Source of the DNA: Paucilactobacillus nenjiangensis
GTDB taxonomy: Bacteria; Bacillota; Bacilli; Lactobacillales; Lactobacillaceae
Assembly (NCBI RefSeq): GCF_005405445.1
Contig: NZ_BJEB01000006.1
Location: 1 to 48,484 of the forward strand
DNA: 48,484 nucleotides
Reading direction: 5' to 3'
Numbering within the stretch: position 1 is the first letter of the stretch; each line of letters begins with the position of its first letter. The notes beneath the pieces were generated by a model. It did no database searches. It was not told the origin of the DNA and saw nothing but the letters and a program-made list of their open reading frames with translations. The position numbers were made by a program, and so were the translations under genes. Below are positions 25,819 through 33,766 of the stretch, one piece after another.

Positions 25819-26679
25819 ATGTTAAAAAAATTATTTTTGTTAAAAGTACATTTATGTAAGGGCATTGGCTTGATGACGGAGCAAAAAATCTTTACCGCGT
25901 TTCAGTTCAATGATTATCAAACGAATATTTTGGAATGTTGTCAGTTGGCCGGTTTAACGGCGGCGACAACTGAGAAAATTTTGATTAACTGGAATTTACC
26001 AGAATTATCAGATAATGTGCAACGTCATTGGTTTGAATGTAAATTCATTTCTATTTTGGATGAAGACTATCCTGCCCAACTGAAAGAAATTTATTGTCCA
26101 CCCATTATTTTGTTCTATCGCGGCAAGAAAGAACTATTTAGTACAAAAATGTTAGGAGTAGTTGGAGCAAGGCAGAGCACAAATTACGGCAAAAAAGTAT
26201 TATTAGAACTGATGCCAACTATGATTGAAAATTCGATCACGATTGTCAGTGGCTTAGCGACTGGCATCGATGGAATTAGTCATCAAGTCGCATTAAAGTA
26301 TGGTGGGAGCACAATTGGCGTGATTGGCACTGGATTGGACCAAGTTTATCCCAGAAATCATCATGAATTGCAATCTCAAATGGAAACTCATGGCTTAGTT
26401 ATTTCGGAATATCCACTCGGAACTCAACCATATCGTTCACATTTTCCGGAAAGAAATCGGATAATTTCTGGCTTAAGTGAAACTTTATTAGTGATTGAAG
26501 CAAAAATAAAAAGTGGTAGCTTGATTACGGCTAACTTAGCATTACAAGAAAACCGTAACGTGTGTGCAATCCCGGGCCGAATTGACGAACAATTATCAGC
26601 TGGTTGTAACGAGCTAATTGCGGCAGGTGCGAAGCCAATTTTGACCGCAAAAGACATTTTAAATGAGTTTTTGATTTGA
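25819..26679 (+). CDS. dprA: DNA-processing protein DprA (Smf)
   Basis: A 286-residue protein that loads RecA on incoming single-stranded DNA during natural transformation. The Rossmann-like core shows GVVGARQSTNYG, SGLATGIDGISHQ, GTGLDQVYPRNH, YPLGTQPYRSHFPERNRIISGLS and KSGSLITANLALQENRNVCAIPG, all family blocks, with an N-terminal helical SAM-like region. It ends soon after the core, so any C-terminal winged-helix domain is absent. Competence genes are not otherwise seen here, though dprA is also kept in non-competent species. The start overlaps an unusual hairpin-polyT element. Confidence 0.95.
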   Translation: MLKKLFLLKVHLCKGIGLMTEQKIFTAFQFNDYQTNILECCQLAGLTAATTEKILINWNLPELSDNVQRHWFECKFISILDEDYPAQLKEIYCPPIILFYRGKKELFSTKMLGVVGARQSTNYGKKVLLELMPTMIENSITIVSGLATGIDGISHQVALKYGGSTIGVIGTGLDQVYPRNHHELQSQMETHGLVISEYPLGTQPYRSHFPERNRIISGLSETLLVIEAKIKSGSLITANLALQENRNVCAIPGRIDEQLSAGCNELIAAGAKPILTAKDILNEFLI

Positions 26680-26704
26680 CAATAATTTTTTTCTGAAATA
26701 TGAT
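26676..26704 (+). promoter_or_regulatory. Near-consensus promoter of topA
   Basis: TTGACA (26676-26681) and TATGAT (26699-26704) are exactly 17 bp apart. The -35 box overlaps the dprA stop codon. This is the best sigma-A promoter in the window and drives topA 57 nt downstream. Confidence 0.85.
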
Positions 26705-26760
26705 GTTTTGTGTTTGATACTCGTATTAATGAAGAAAACTGTATGTTAGGAGCATGGTGA

Positions 26761-28878
26761 ATGCCAACAAAAACCGCAACTAAAACTAAAAAAACAACAA
26801 AAAAACGTGCAAAGCCTAAGAAAAATCTTGTGATTGTCGAATCACCTTCTAAAGCCAAAACGATTGAAAAATATTTAGGACGAAGTTATAAAGTCGTCGC
26901 AAGTATTGGACATATTCGTGACTTACCCAAGAGTCGAATGGCCGTTGATTTTGAGAATGACTACGAACCGGAATACATTTCGATTCGTGGTAAGGGAGAC
27001 ATTATTAAGTCGCTACGTAAGGATGCTAAGAACGCTAAAGCTGTTTATCTCGCATCTGATCCGGATCGTGAAGGCGAAGCAATTGCTTGGCACGTTTCGA
27101 ATATTCTCAAATTGGAACCTGATGAAATCCATCGTGTCACTTTCAATGAAATTACCAAGGATGCTGTTAAAGATGCATTCAAAGAACCACGTGGAATTGA
27201 CATGGATTTGGTGGACGCACAACAAGCTCGTCGTGTACTTGACCGAATTGTGGGTTATTCAATTAGTCCTATTTTATGGAAGAAAGTTAAAAAAGGATTA
27301 AGTGCAGGTCGTGTTCAATCGATTGCCTTGAAGCTAATCATCGACCGTGAAAATGAAATCAAAGCGTTTGAGCCAGAAGAATATTGGACGATTGATTCAA
27401 AATTCAAAAAAGGCCGCGCTAAGTTTGATGCCTCATTTTATAGTGTCAACGGTAAGAAGCAAGATTTAGGTAATAATGAGGCTGTTCAAAAGATCTTAGG
27501 TCAATTGGATCGTAAGGGTGACTTTGAAATTACCAAAGTTGTTAAGAAGGAACGTAAACGCAATCCACAACCTCCATTTACTACTTCCACGATGCAACAA
27601 GATGCTAACCGTAAGTTGAGTTTCAGAACTCGCAAAACGATGATGGCAGCACAACAGTTGTACGAAGGAATTAATATCGGTAAGGGTGGCTCCGTGGGGC
27701 TAATCACCTATATGCGTACCGATTCAACACGGATTTCAACGGGCGCAAAACACGATGCATCAACCTTCATCCATGAAAAATATGGGGAAGAATATGCAGC
27801 AACCAAACCAGTTAAGGGTAAATTAGCTGAAGGCGCACAAGATGCCCATGAAGCTATCCGTCCAACGTCTGTCTTTAGAACACCAGCTGATATGAAGGAA
27901 TTTTTGACGAATGATCAATACAAGTTATATAACTTGATTTGGTCACGTTTTGTCGCCAGTCAAATGACTGCTCAAATTACTGATACTATGACGGTGACGA
28001 TTTCACAAAGTAATGTAGATTTTCGTGCCAATGGTTCTAAAGTTAAGTTCCCAGGGTTTACGGTGATTTATAATAACGGTAATGAAAAAGATAATATCTT
28101 GCCTGATTTAACGGAAGGTGACATGGTTGATTTGGTTCAAACTGACCCAAGTCAGCACTTTACACAGCCACCCGCACGTTATTCAGAAGCCAACTTAATT
28201 AAGGCCTTGGAAGAAAACGGAGTGGGTCGTCCATCAACTTATGCACCAACTTTGGACACAATCCAACGACGTTATTACGTGAAACTTGAGTCGAAACGAT
28301 TTGAACCAACTGAATTAGGTGAAATCGTTAATAAAATTATTATTGAACAATTCCCTGATATTGTTGATGTTAAATTCACGGCTAAAGTTGAAGGTGAATT
28401 GGATGAAGTCGAATTAGGTAAAGAAAAATGGGTTAAAGTTATTGACCAATTTTATCAACCTTTCTCAAAAGAAGTTTCTGAAGCTGAAGAAGCCGTTGAA
28501 AAAATTGAGATTAAAGATGAACTTGCCGGTCTTGACTGTGATGTCTGTGGTGCACCGATGGTCGTTAAGATGGGTAAGTATGGTAAGTTCTTCGCCTGTT
28601 CACGCTTCCCAAATTGTCGGAATACCAAGGCAATCGTCAAAGACACAGGAATCATTTGTCCTACTTGTCATGAAGGAACCATTGTTGAACGTAAATCAAA
28701 GAAGAATCGTACTTTCTTTGGTTGCTCACGTTATCCAGACTGTGATTTTGTTTCATGGGACCGTCCAATCGGCCGAGATTGTCCAAAAGATGGATACTAC
28801 TTGGTTGAAAAGAAGGTCAAAGGTGGCAAACAAGTTCTTTGTCCAAACGGCGATTACGAAGAAGCCGTTCAAAAATAA
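26761..28878 (+). CDS. topA: DNA topoisomerase I
   Basis: A 705-residue type IA topoisomerase relaxing negative supercoils. After a basic Lys/Thr-rich start come the Toprim strand [19 protein letters not shown], the metal site [14 protein letters not shown], and the active tyrosine Y317 in [11 protein letters not shown]. The C-terminus (about 595-705) has two four-cysteine zinc-finger modules (CDVCGAP...CSRFPNC and CPTCHEG...CSRYPDC) and a third, partial one (CPKDGY...CPNGDY) with only two cysteines. TAGGAG is 8 nt before the ATG. dprA-topA is the conserved order. Confidence 0.97.
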   Translation: MPTKTATKTKKTTKKRAKPKKNLVIVESPSKAKTIEKYLGRSYKVVASIGHIRDLPKSRMAVDFENDYEPEYISIRGKGDIIKSLRKDAKNAKAVYLASDPDREGEAIAWHVSNILKLEPDEIHRVTFNEITKDAVKDAFKEPRGIDMDLVDAQQARRVLDRIVGYSISPILWKKVKKGLSAGRVQSIALKLIIDRENEIKAFEPEEYWTIDSKFKKGRAKFDASFYSVNGKKQDLGNNEAVQKILGQLDRKGDFEITKVVKKERKRNPQPPFTTSTMQQDANRKLSFRTRKTMMAAQQLYEGINIGKGGSVGLITYMRTDSTRISTGAKHDASTFIHEKYGEEYAATKPVKGKLAEGAQDAHEAIRPTSVFRTPADMKEFLTNDQYKLYNLIWSRFVASQMTAQITDTMTVTISQSNVDFRANGSKVKFPGFTVIYNNGNEKDNILPDLTEGDMVDLVQTDPSQHFTQPPARYSEANLIKALEENGVGRPSTYAPTLDTIQRRYYVKLESKRFEPTELGEIVNKIIIEQFPDIVDVKFTAKVEGELDEVELGKEKWVKVIDQFYQPFSKEVSEAEEAVEKIEIKDELAGLDCDVCGAPMVVKMGKYGKFFACSRFPNCRNTKAIVKDTGIICPTCHEGTIVERKSKKNRTFFGCSRYPDCDFVSWDRPIGRDCPKDGYYLVEKKVKGGKQVLCPNGDYEEAVQK

Positions 28879-28895
28879 GATTATATTTGAAATTG

Positions 28896-28934
28896 TCCTC
28901 ATACTCTGCTATCGTGCAGTTATGGGGGCTTTTT
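28896..28934 (+). terminator. Hairpin-polyT element between topA and xerC
   Basis: CCTCATA and TATGGGG pair as an outer stem and CTGC with GCAG as an inner stem, followed by TTTTT (28930-28934). The 3' arm TATGGGGGC doubles as the only purine-rich site before the xerC ATG at 28937. Like the dprA element, it may terminate topA transcripts and limit xerC expression. Confidence 0.55.
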
Positions 28935-28936
28935 GT

Positions 28937-29854
28937 ATGAGCGAAAATTTAGAAGCGTTATTTTTACAATACTTAAAAGTTGAACGACAATATTCAGATG
29001 ATACGATTATCGCTTATCAAGAGGATATGAATGACTTTACCCATTTTCTTGACGAGAATGGTGGAATGAAAGCTTGGGATCAAATTGATAAGCTAGATGT
29101 TCAAGTTTATTTGTCGTACTTAAACGACCAGCATTACGCTCGAACGACCATCTCACGTAGAATTTCCAGTCTACGGTCGTTTTATAATTTCTTAACTCGA
29201 AATGATTTGGCCACTAAAAATCCATTTGAAAATATTGTGTTAAAAAAGCATCAACACCATTTACCTCGGTTCTTTTATGAGCAAGAGATGACAGCTCTAT
29301 TTGAGGCTGCTAAAGGCACCGGGAAGCCGTTAGATTTTCGCAATGAGGCAATCTTAGAAATCCTGTATGGCACTGGTATGCGAGTGAGCGAATGTACGTC
29401 ATTAACCTTAAATCAAATCGATTTTTCGACACACATGATTTTAGTTCGTGGTAAAGGTGACAAAGAACGTTATGTGATGTTTGGTAGCTATGCCGAACGT
29501 GCCTTAAAGAAATATTTTGATGAATGTCGCACACCATTGATGACCAAATATCATCACGAACATGATATAGTATTTATTAACCAGCATGGTGAGCCAATTA
29601 CTTCCACGGGAGTTGAATACGTGCTCAACCAAGTGATTAAGAAAAGTAGTCTTACGGCCGACATTCATCCCCACATGTTACGGCACACCTTTGCCACACA
29701 CATGTTAAATAACGGGGCAGACATGCGAACAGTACAAGAACTATTGGGACATTCGAGTCTCTCAACCACTCAAATTTATACACACGTTACTACTGAACAT
29801 TTACAAAGTGATTATCAAAAATATTTCCCACGGGCGAAAAAGGAGAACAAATAA
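28937..29854 (+). CDS. xerC: Site-specific tyrosine recombinase XerC
   Basis: A 305-residue recombinase, partner of XerD in dimer resolution. All catalytic residues are visible: R149 (GTGMRVSE), K173 (RGKGDKER), H246 and R249 (HPHMLRHTFATH), H272 (LLGHSSLS) and Y281 (TTQIYTH). I chose ATG 28937 (MSENLEALFLQYLKVERQYS); the open frame extends far back through topA, but only this start gives the family length. The stop overlaps the next gene by 1 nt. In many lactobacilli trmFO precedes and hslVU follow xerC; neither is present here. Confidence 0.95.
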   Translation: MSENLEALFLQYLKVERQYSDDTIIAYQEDMNDFTHFLDENGGMKAWDQIDKLDVQVYLSYLNDQHYARTTISRRISSLRSFYNFLTRNDLATKNPFENIVLKKHQHHLPRFFYEQEMTALFEAAKGTGKPLDFRNEAILEILYGTGMRVSECTSLTLNQIDFSTHMILVRGKGDKERYVMFGSYAERALKKYFDECRTPLMTKYHHEHDIVFINQHGEPITSTGVEYVLNQVIKKSSLTADIHPHMLRHTFATHMLNNGADMRTVQELLGHSSLSTTQIYTHVTTEHLQSDYQKYFPRAKKENK

Positions 29855-30732
29855 TGATTACACTGGATAATGGTAATTTAACGGTTAAAATAGATGAACA
29901 AGGGGCACAATTAAAAAGTATTTTTTGCCCCGAAACGCAAATTGAGTACATGTGGCAAGCTGATCCTAAATTTTGGTGTCGAACTTCACCGGTTTTATTT
30001 CCAATCGTTGGTCGGCTCAAAGACAATAAATACACTTATCGAAATGAACCATTTGAAATGGGGCAACACGGCTTTGCACGAGATTCACAATTTGACGTGT
30101 TAGAACATAAAGATACTTATGCAGTCTTTCAGTTAAAAAGTAGTCGTAAAACACTGAGCGTGTATCCATTTTACTTTGAATTAAAGGTTACATATGAGCT
30201 AACCGATGACAATGAATTAACAGTTAACTTTGTGGTTTCTAATGACAGCGAGTCTGAAATGCTGTATTCAGTAGGTGCACACCCCGGATTTAATGTTCCG
30301 TTAGCAGCCGGAGACACTTTTGAGACTACCACTGTAAGTGTTGAACCAAATCAAAAATTTCAACAAATTCCATTAGTCGGTCCATTTAATGATGCCAAAC
30401 ACCCTAAGACGTTAAATTTTGAACAACCATTAACTCTGGATCATGAGTTATTTTATCAAGATGCGTTAATTCTAGACCTAGAGAATCAACCAGTGCAGTT
30501 TAAAATTCAAGGTGCGCACTCTGAACATGGTATCAATGTGAACGTCGCTAATGCCCCTTATACTGGTATTTGGTCTCCATATCCAACGCAATCACCATTT
30601 GTTTGTATCGAACCATGGTGGGGAATTGCTGATAGTGTGGATTCCAATCAACGACTAGAAAACAAAATGGCTATTAATAAACTGGCACCTGAAGCCAGCG
30701 CAGAACATGGATATTCAATTTCATTGTTCTAA
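29854..30732 (+). CDS. Aldose 1-epimerase family protein (LacX/YeaD-like)
   Basis: A 292-residue beta-sandwich protein of the galactose mutarotase superfamily. Visible are the substrate-region motifs PVLFPIVGRLKDNKY, GQHGFARDSQF, and VGAHPGFNVPL. The divergence from classical GalM suggests a LacX or glucose-6-phosphate epimerase-like member acting on hexoses or hexose phosphates; the precise sugar cannot be told. The ATG is 1 nt inside the xerC stop, after AAGGAGAA, so it is co-transcribed with a recombinase gene, which is probably a historical accident. Confidence 0.85.
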   Translation: MITLDNGNLTVKIDEQGAQLKSIFCPETQIEYMWQADPKFWCRTSPVLFPIVGRLKDNKYTYRNEPFEMGQHGFARDSQFDVLEHKDTYAVFQLKSSRKTLSVYPFYFELKVTYELTDDNELTVNFVVSNDSESEMLYSVGAHPGFNVPLAAGDTFETTTVSVEPNQKFQQIPLVGPFNDAKHPKTLNFEQPLTLDHELFYQDALILDLENQPVQFKIQGAHSEHGINVNVANAPYTGIWSPYPTQSPFVCIEPWWGIADSVDSNQRLENKMAINKLAPEASAEHGYSISLF

Positions 30733-30737
30733 CAATA

Positions 30738-30782
30738 AAGGACTGTGACTCTACCAATATGGTGAGAGTGCACAGTCCTTTT
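30738..30782. terminator. Bidirectional terminator between epimerase gene and plsY
   Basis: AAGGACTGTG (30738-30747) pairs with CACAGTCCTT (30771-30780), and ACTCT with AGAGT extends the stem. A T-run follows on the plus side and an A-rich left flank gives U residues on the minus transcript. Confidence 0.85.
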
Positions 30783-30794
30783 ACGGATGTTAAA

Positions 30795-31409
30795 TTATTG
30801 TTCTTTTTTATGTCGCAAGTAGTTGCCCAGGCCAAATGGGACCATTGACTCGGTGCCACTGAAAATTCGTTTGAAATTACCACGGTGTCGTAAAATGACC
30901 ACAATCGCTAAGAAACTAGCAATCGCTGCAAAAATCCAGTCTTGCATGATAATTGCTACAATGGCGGTAATAGTAATACCTAACACACTCGCCACACTGG
31001 CCATGCTTGATAGACACAAGGTAATTACAAAAATTGAACTGGCCATTAAAAATAATAATGGGTTGTAAGCGAGCAAGATTCCGGCACTGGTTGCCACTGC
31101 TTTGCCGCCTTTGAAATGATCAAAGATTGAAAAAGTGTGTCCCAGTGATGCAAACACCCCAATGAGAAGTGGATTGATGTCACTTCCAATGAAATAGGGT
31201 TGACTAGCGGCCAAAGTTCCCTTGAGAATATCGATTAATAAGACAGCAATGCCGGCTTTTTTACCAAAAACACGAAAAGTGTTTGTCGCACCACTATTAC
31301 CGCTACCTTCTTGATGGATGTCGACATGGAAAAAGATTTTTCCAATCCAGACTCCCGAAGGAATCGAACCAATTAGGTACGCGATAATAATCATTATTGC
31401 AATTTGCAT
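30795..31409 (-). CDS. plsY: Glycerol-3-phosphate acyltransferase PlsY
   Basis: A 204-residue membrane enzyme that transfers an acyl group from acyl-phosphate to glycerol-3-phosphate, the first step of phospholipid synthesis. Hydrophobic helices alternate with the three conserved loops: GSIPSG (14-19), GSGNSGATNTFR (about 36-47) and GHTFSIFDHFKGGKAVATS (about 90-108). I chose ATG 31409 (MQIAIMIIIAYLIG), preceded by AAGGAG; the frame runs back to 31493 but that extension lacks a site and family similarity. It is divergent from parE, the conserved plsY/parEC arrangement in Firmicutes. Confidence 0.94.
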   Translation of the reverse strand: MQIAIMIIIAYLIGSIPSGVWIGKIFFHVDIHQEGSGNSGATNTFRVFGKKAGIAVLLIDILKGTLAASQPYFIGSDINPLLIGVFASLGHTFSIFDHFKGGKAVATSAGILLAYNPLLFLMASSIFVITLCLSSMASVASVLGITITAIVAIIMQDWIFAAIASFLAIVVILRHRGNFKRIFSGTESMVPFGLGNYLRHKKEQ

Positions 31410-31646
31410 GATATAAATACTCCTTAAAATTCGTCCTGTTAATTCTATCATTTCACGACGCATTTGAGAAATATTTTTACAACATTGCATCAACTAATTT
31501 TAAATTAGTTGAAAATATGAGTTACTTTGTTTTATTATCAGAACTGGTAGTCAAAAAATTGGGCAAGCATTTATGCCGAAAAACAGATATACTTAAATAT
31601 GTTATTACTCGAAATTTGATTTCGAAGTGGCAAGGAGTCTTTTAGA
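31410..31646. promoter_or_regulatory. Divergent plsY-parE intergenic region with 21-bp palindrome
   Basis: A perfect inverted repeat (CAACTAATTT at 31491-31500, its complement at 31502-31511, one central T) overlaps a candidate parE -35 box TTGAAA (31509-31514), whose -10 would be TATTAT (31533-31538), 18 bp away. A small hairpin CGAAAT/ATTTCG (31610-31624) lies just before the parE ribosome binding site. The palindrome looks like an operator for an unknown dimeric repressor. Confidence 0.5.
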
Positions 31647-33746
31647 TTGGCAAAAAATAAATATGATGATTCTTCAATCCAAGTGCTTGAAGGATTAGAA
31701 GCGGTTCGGAAACGACCAGGAATGTATATAGGTTCTACAGACACACGTGGATTACACCATTTGGTTTATGAGATTGTGGATAATGCTGTTGATGAAGCAT
31801 TGTCTGGTTTTGGTGACGAAATAAACGTCATTATTGAAGCGGACAATTCAATTACCGTCCAAGATCATGGACGGGGAATGCCGGTTGGGATGCATTCATC
31901 AGGAGTACCTACTGCAGAAGTAATTATGACCGTGCTACATGCGGGTGGTAAATTTGGCCAAGCAGACGGTTACAAAACATCTGGTGGCTTACATGGGGTG
32001 GGGGCTTCCGTTGTGAACGCTCTGTCAACCCACGTTACTTTAAAAATTGTCCGTGACGGTATGGAATACGAAGAACAATTTGAAAATGGTGGTCATCCCG
32101 TAGGAACCCTAGAAAAATTGGGTAAGACTAAAAAGCCTAATGGTACATTAGTGACTTTTAAACCAGACAGTTCGATTTTTTCAACGATTGTTTATAATTA
32201 CGGCACGCTCGCTGAACGTCTGCGTGAATCAGCGTTCTTGTTAAAAGGAATTAAAATCACGCTCACTGACAAGCGGGTCGGGCAAGAAAAAGAAGATATT
32301 TTCTTGTATGATGACGGGATTAAGGCCTTTGTCGCTTACTTAAATGAAGATAAGGATGTCCTAGGCGATGTCTTATATTTTGATGGTACCAGTGAAGGCG
32401 TCGAAGTTGAAGTGGCAGCACAATACAACGATGGTTACTCAGAGAACTTACTGTCGTTCGTTAATAATGTGCGGACGCCAGATGGTGGAACTCATGAAGC
32501 CGGTATGCGTTCAGCTTGGACGAAGGCCTTTAATGAATATGCTCGAAAAGTTGGCTTGTTGAAAGACAAAGACAAGAATCTTGAGGGTAGTGATGTTCGT
32601 GAAGGACTCTCAGCAGTCATTTCGGTCCGAATTCCAGAAAAAATTCTTCAATTTGAAGGACAGACCAAGGATAAGTTAGGTACTCCAGAAGCCCGTAAAA
32701 TCGTGGATACAGTTGTGAACGAACAACTTGGCTATACCTTAATGGAAAATGGTGAATTCGCTCAAATGCTGATTCGCAAATCCCTAAAGGCACGTGAAGC
32801 ACGTGAGGCCGCACGGAAAGCACGTGATTTATCACGAACTGGTAAGAAAAAGGGGAAGAACGATCGCCTGTTATCCGGTAAGCTGACCCCAGCACAATCA
32901 AAAAATGCGGCTAAAAATGAATTATTTTTAGTCGAAGGTGATTCTGCCGGTGGCTCTGCCAAACAAGGCCGAGACCGTAAATTCCAAGCTATTTTGCCAT
33001 TGCGTGGTAAGGTTTTAAACACTGAAAAAGCTAAGCTTGATGATGTGATGAAGAACGAAGAACTGAATACAATTATCTATACTGTTGGTGCTGGAGCTGG
33101 TTCAGAATTTAATCCTGACGATTCTAATTATGACAAGATTATTATTATGACCGATGCGGATGATGATGGTGCTCATATCCAGATTTTGTTATTAACGTTC
33201 TTTTATAAATATATGCGGCCTATGATTGATGCCGGTAAGATATATATTGCGTTGCCACCACTTTATAAGTTGCAAAAAGGGGCAGGCGCTAAAACTAAGA
33301 TTGAATATGCTTGGACCAACGAAGAATTGGACACACTATCCAAAACATTTGGTAAGGGTGGTAGTTTACAACGATTTAAAGGTTTAGGTGAAATGAATGC
33401 GGATCAGTTATGGGATACAACCATGAATCCAGATACGCGGACTTTAATTCGGGTTCGGATTGAAGATGCAGCCTTGGCTGAACGTCGAGTTACTACCCTG
33501 ATGGGTGACAAAGTGGAACCACGTCGTAAGTGGATTGAAGATAACGTGCAATTCACTTTGGAAGAAGCGGGTAGTATTTTGGATACGACTCAAGAAAAAG
33601 CTGATGCAGAAGCTGAAGAAGATGAAATGGAATCAGTTGAAGAAACATTAACGACTGACTCGAAACCAAAGTCTAAATCATCAGAACCAACCATCACGAC
33701 TTGGGATAATAGTGGCGAGGAACAAATGGATTTATTTAATGAGTAA
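31647..33746 (+). CDS. parE: DNA topoisomerase IV subunit B
   Basis: A 699-residue ATPase subunit of topoisomerase IV, which decatenates daughter chromosomes. The GHKL fold shows EIVDNAVDEAL, DHGRGMPVG and GGLHGVGASVVNAL; the Toprim part shows LVEGDSAGGSAKQGRDRKFQAILPLRGK and DADDDGAHI. A Glu/Ser-rich tail (about 650-699) ends QMDLFNE. It is assigned to ParE rather than GyrB because parC follows 20 nt later and plsY is divergent. The start is TTG 31647, 9 nt after AAGGAG. Confidence 0.95.
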   Translation: MAKNKYDDSSIQVLEGLEAVRKRPGMYIGSTDTRGLHHLVYEIVDNAVDEALSGFGDEINVIIEADNSITVQDHGRGMPVGMHSSGVPTAEVIMTVLHAGGKFGQADGYKTSGGLHGVGASVVNALSTHVTLKIVRDGMEYEEQFENGGHPVGTLEKLGKTKKPNGTLVTFKPDSSIFSTIVYNYGTLAERLRESAFLLKGIKITLTDKRVGQEKEDIFLYDDGIKAFVAYLNEDKDVLGDVLYFDGTSEGVEVEVAAQYNDGYSENLLSFVNNVRTPDGGTHEAGMRSAWTKAFNEYARKVGLLKDKDKNLEGSDVREGLSAVISVRIPEKILQFEGQTKDKLGTPEARKIVDTVVNEQLGYTLMENGEFAQMLIRKSLKAREAREAARKARDLSRTGKKKGKNDRLLSGKLTPAQSKNAAKNELFLVEGDSAGGSAKQGRDRKFQAILPLRGKVLNTEKAKLDDVMKNEELNTIIYTVGAGAGSEFNPDDSNYDKIIIMTDADDDGAHIQILLLTFFYKYMRPMIDAGKIYIALPPLYKLQKGAGAKTKIEYAWTNEELDTLSKTFGKGGSLQRFKGLGEMNADQLWDTTMNPDTRTLIRVRIEDAALAERRVTTLMGDKVEPRRKWIEDNVQFTLEEAGSILDTTQEKADAEAEEDEMESVEETLTTDSKPKSKSSEPTITTWDNSGEEQMDLFNE

Positions 33747-33766
33747 TTTGAAGTGAGGTAACGTTT

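Noticed and set aside
28442-28936. Long open frame ahead of XerC that would fuse 165 residues to it
   Set aside because: It overlaps topA in another frame, includes the topA-xerC hairpin and has no family similarity; XerC is complete from 28937.
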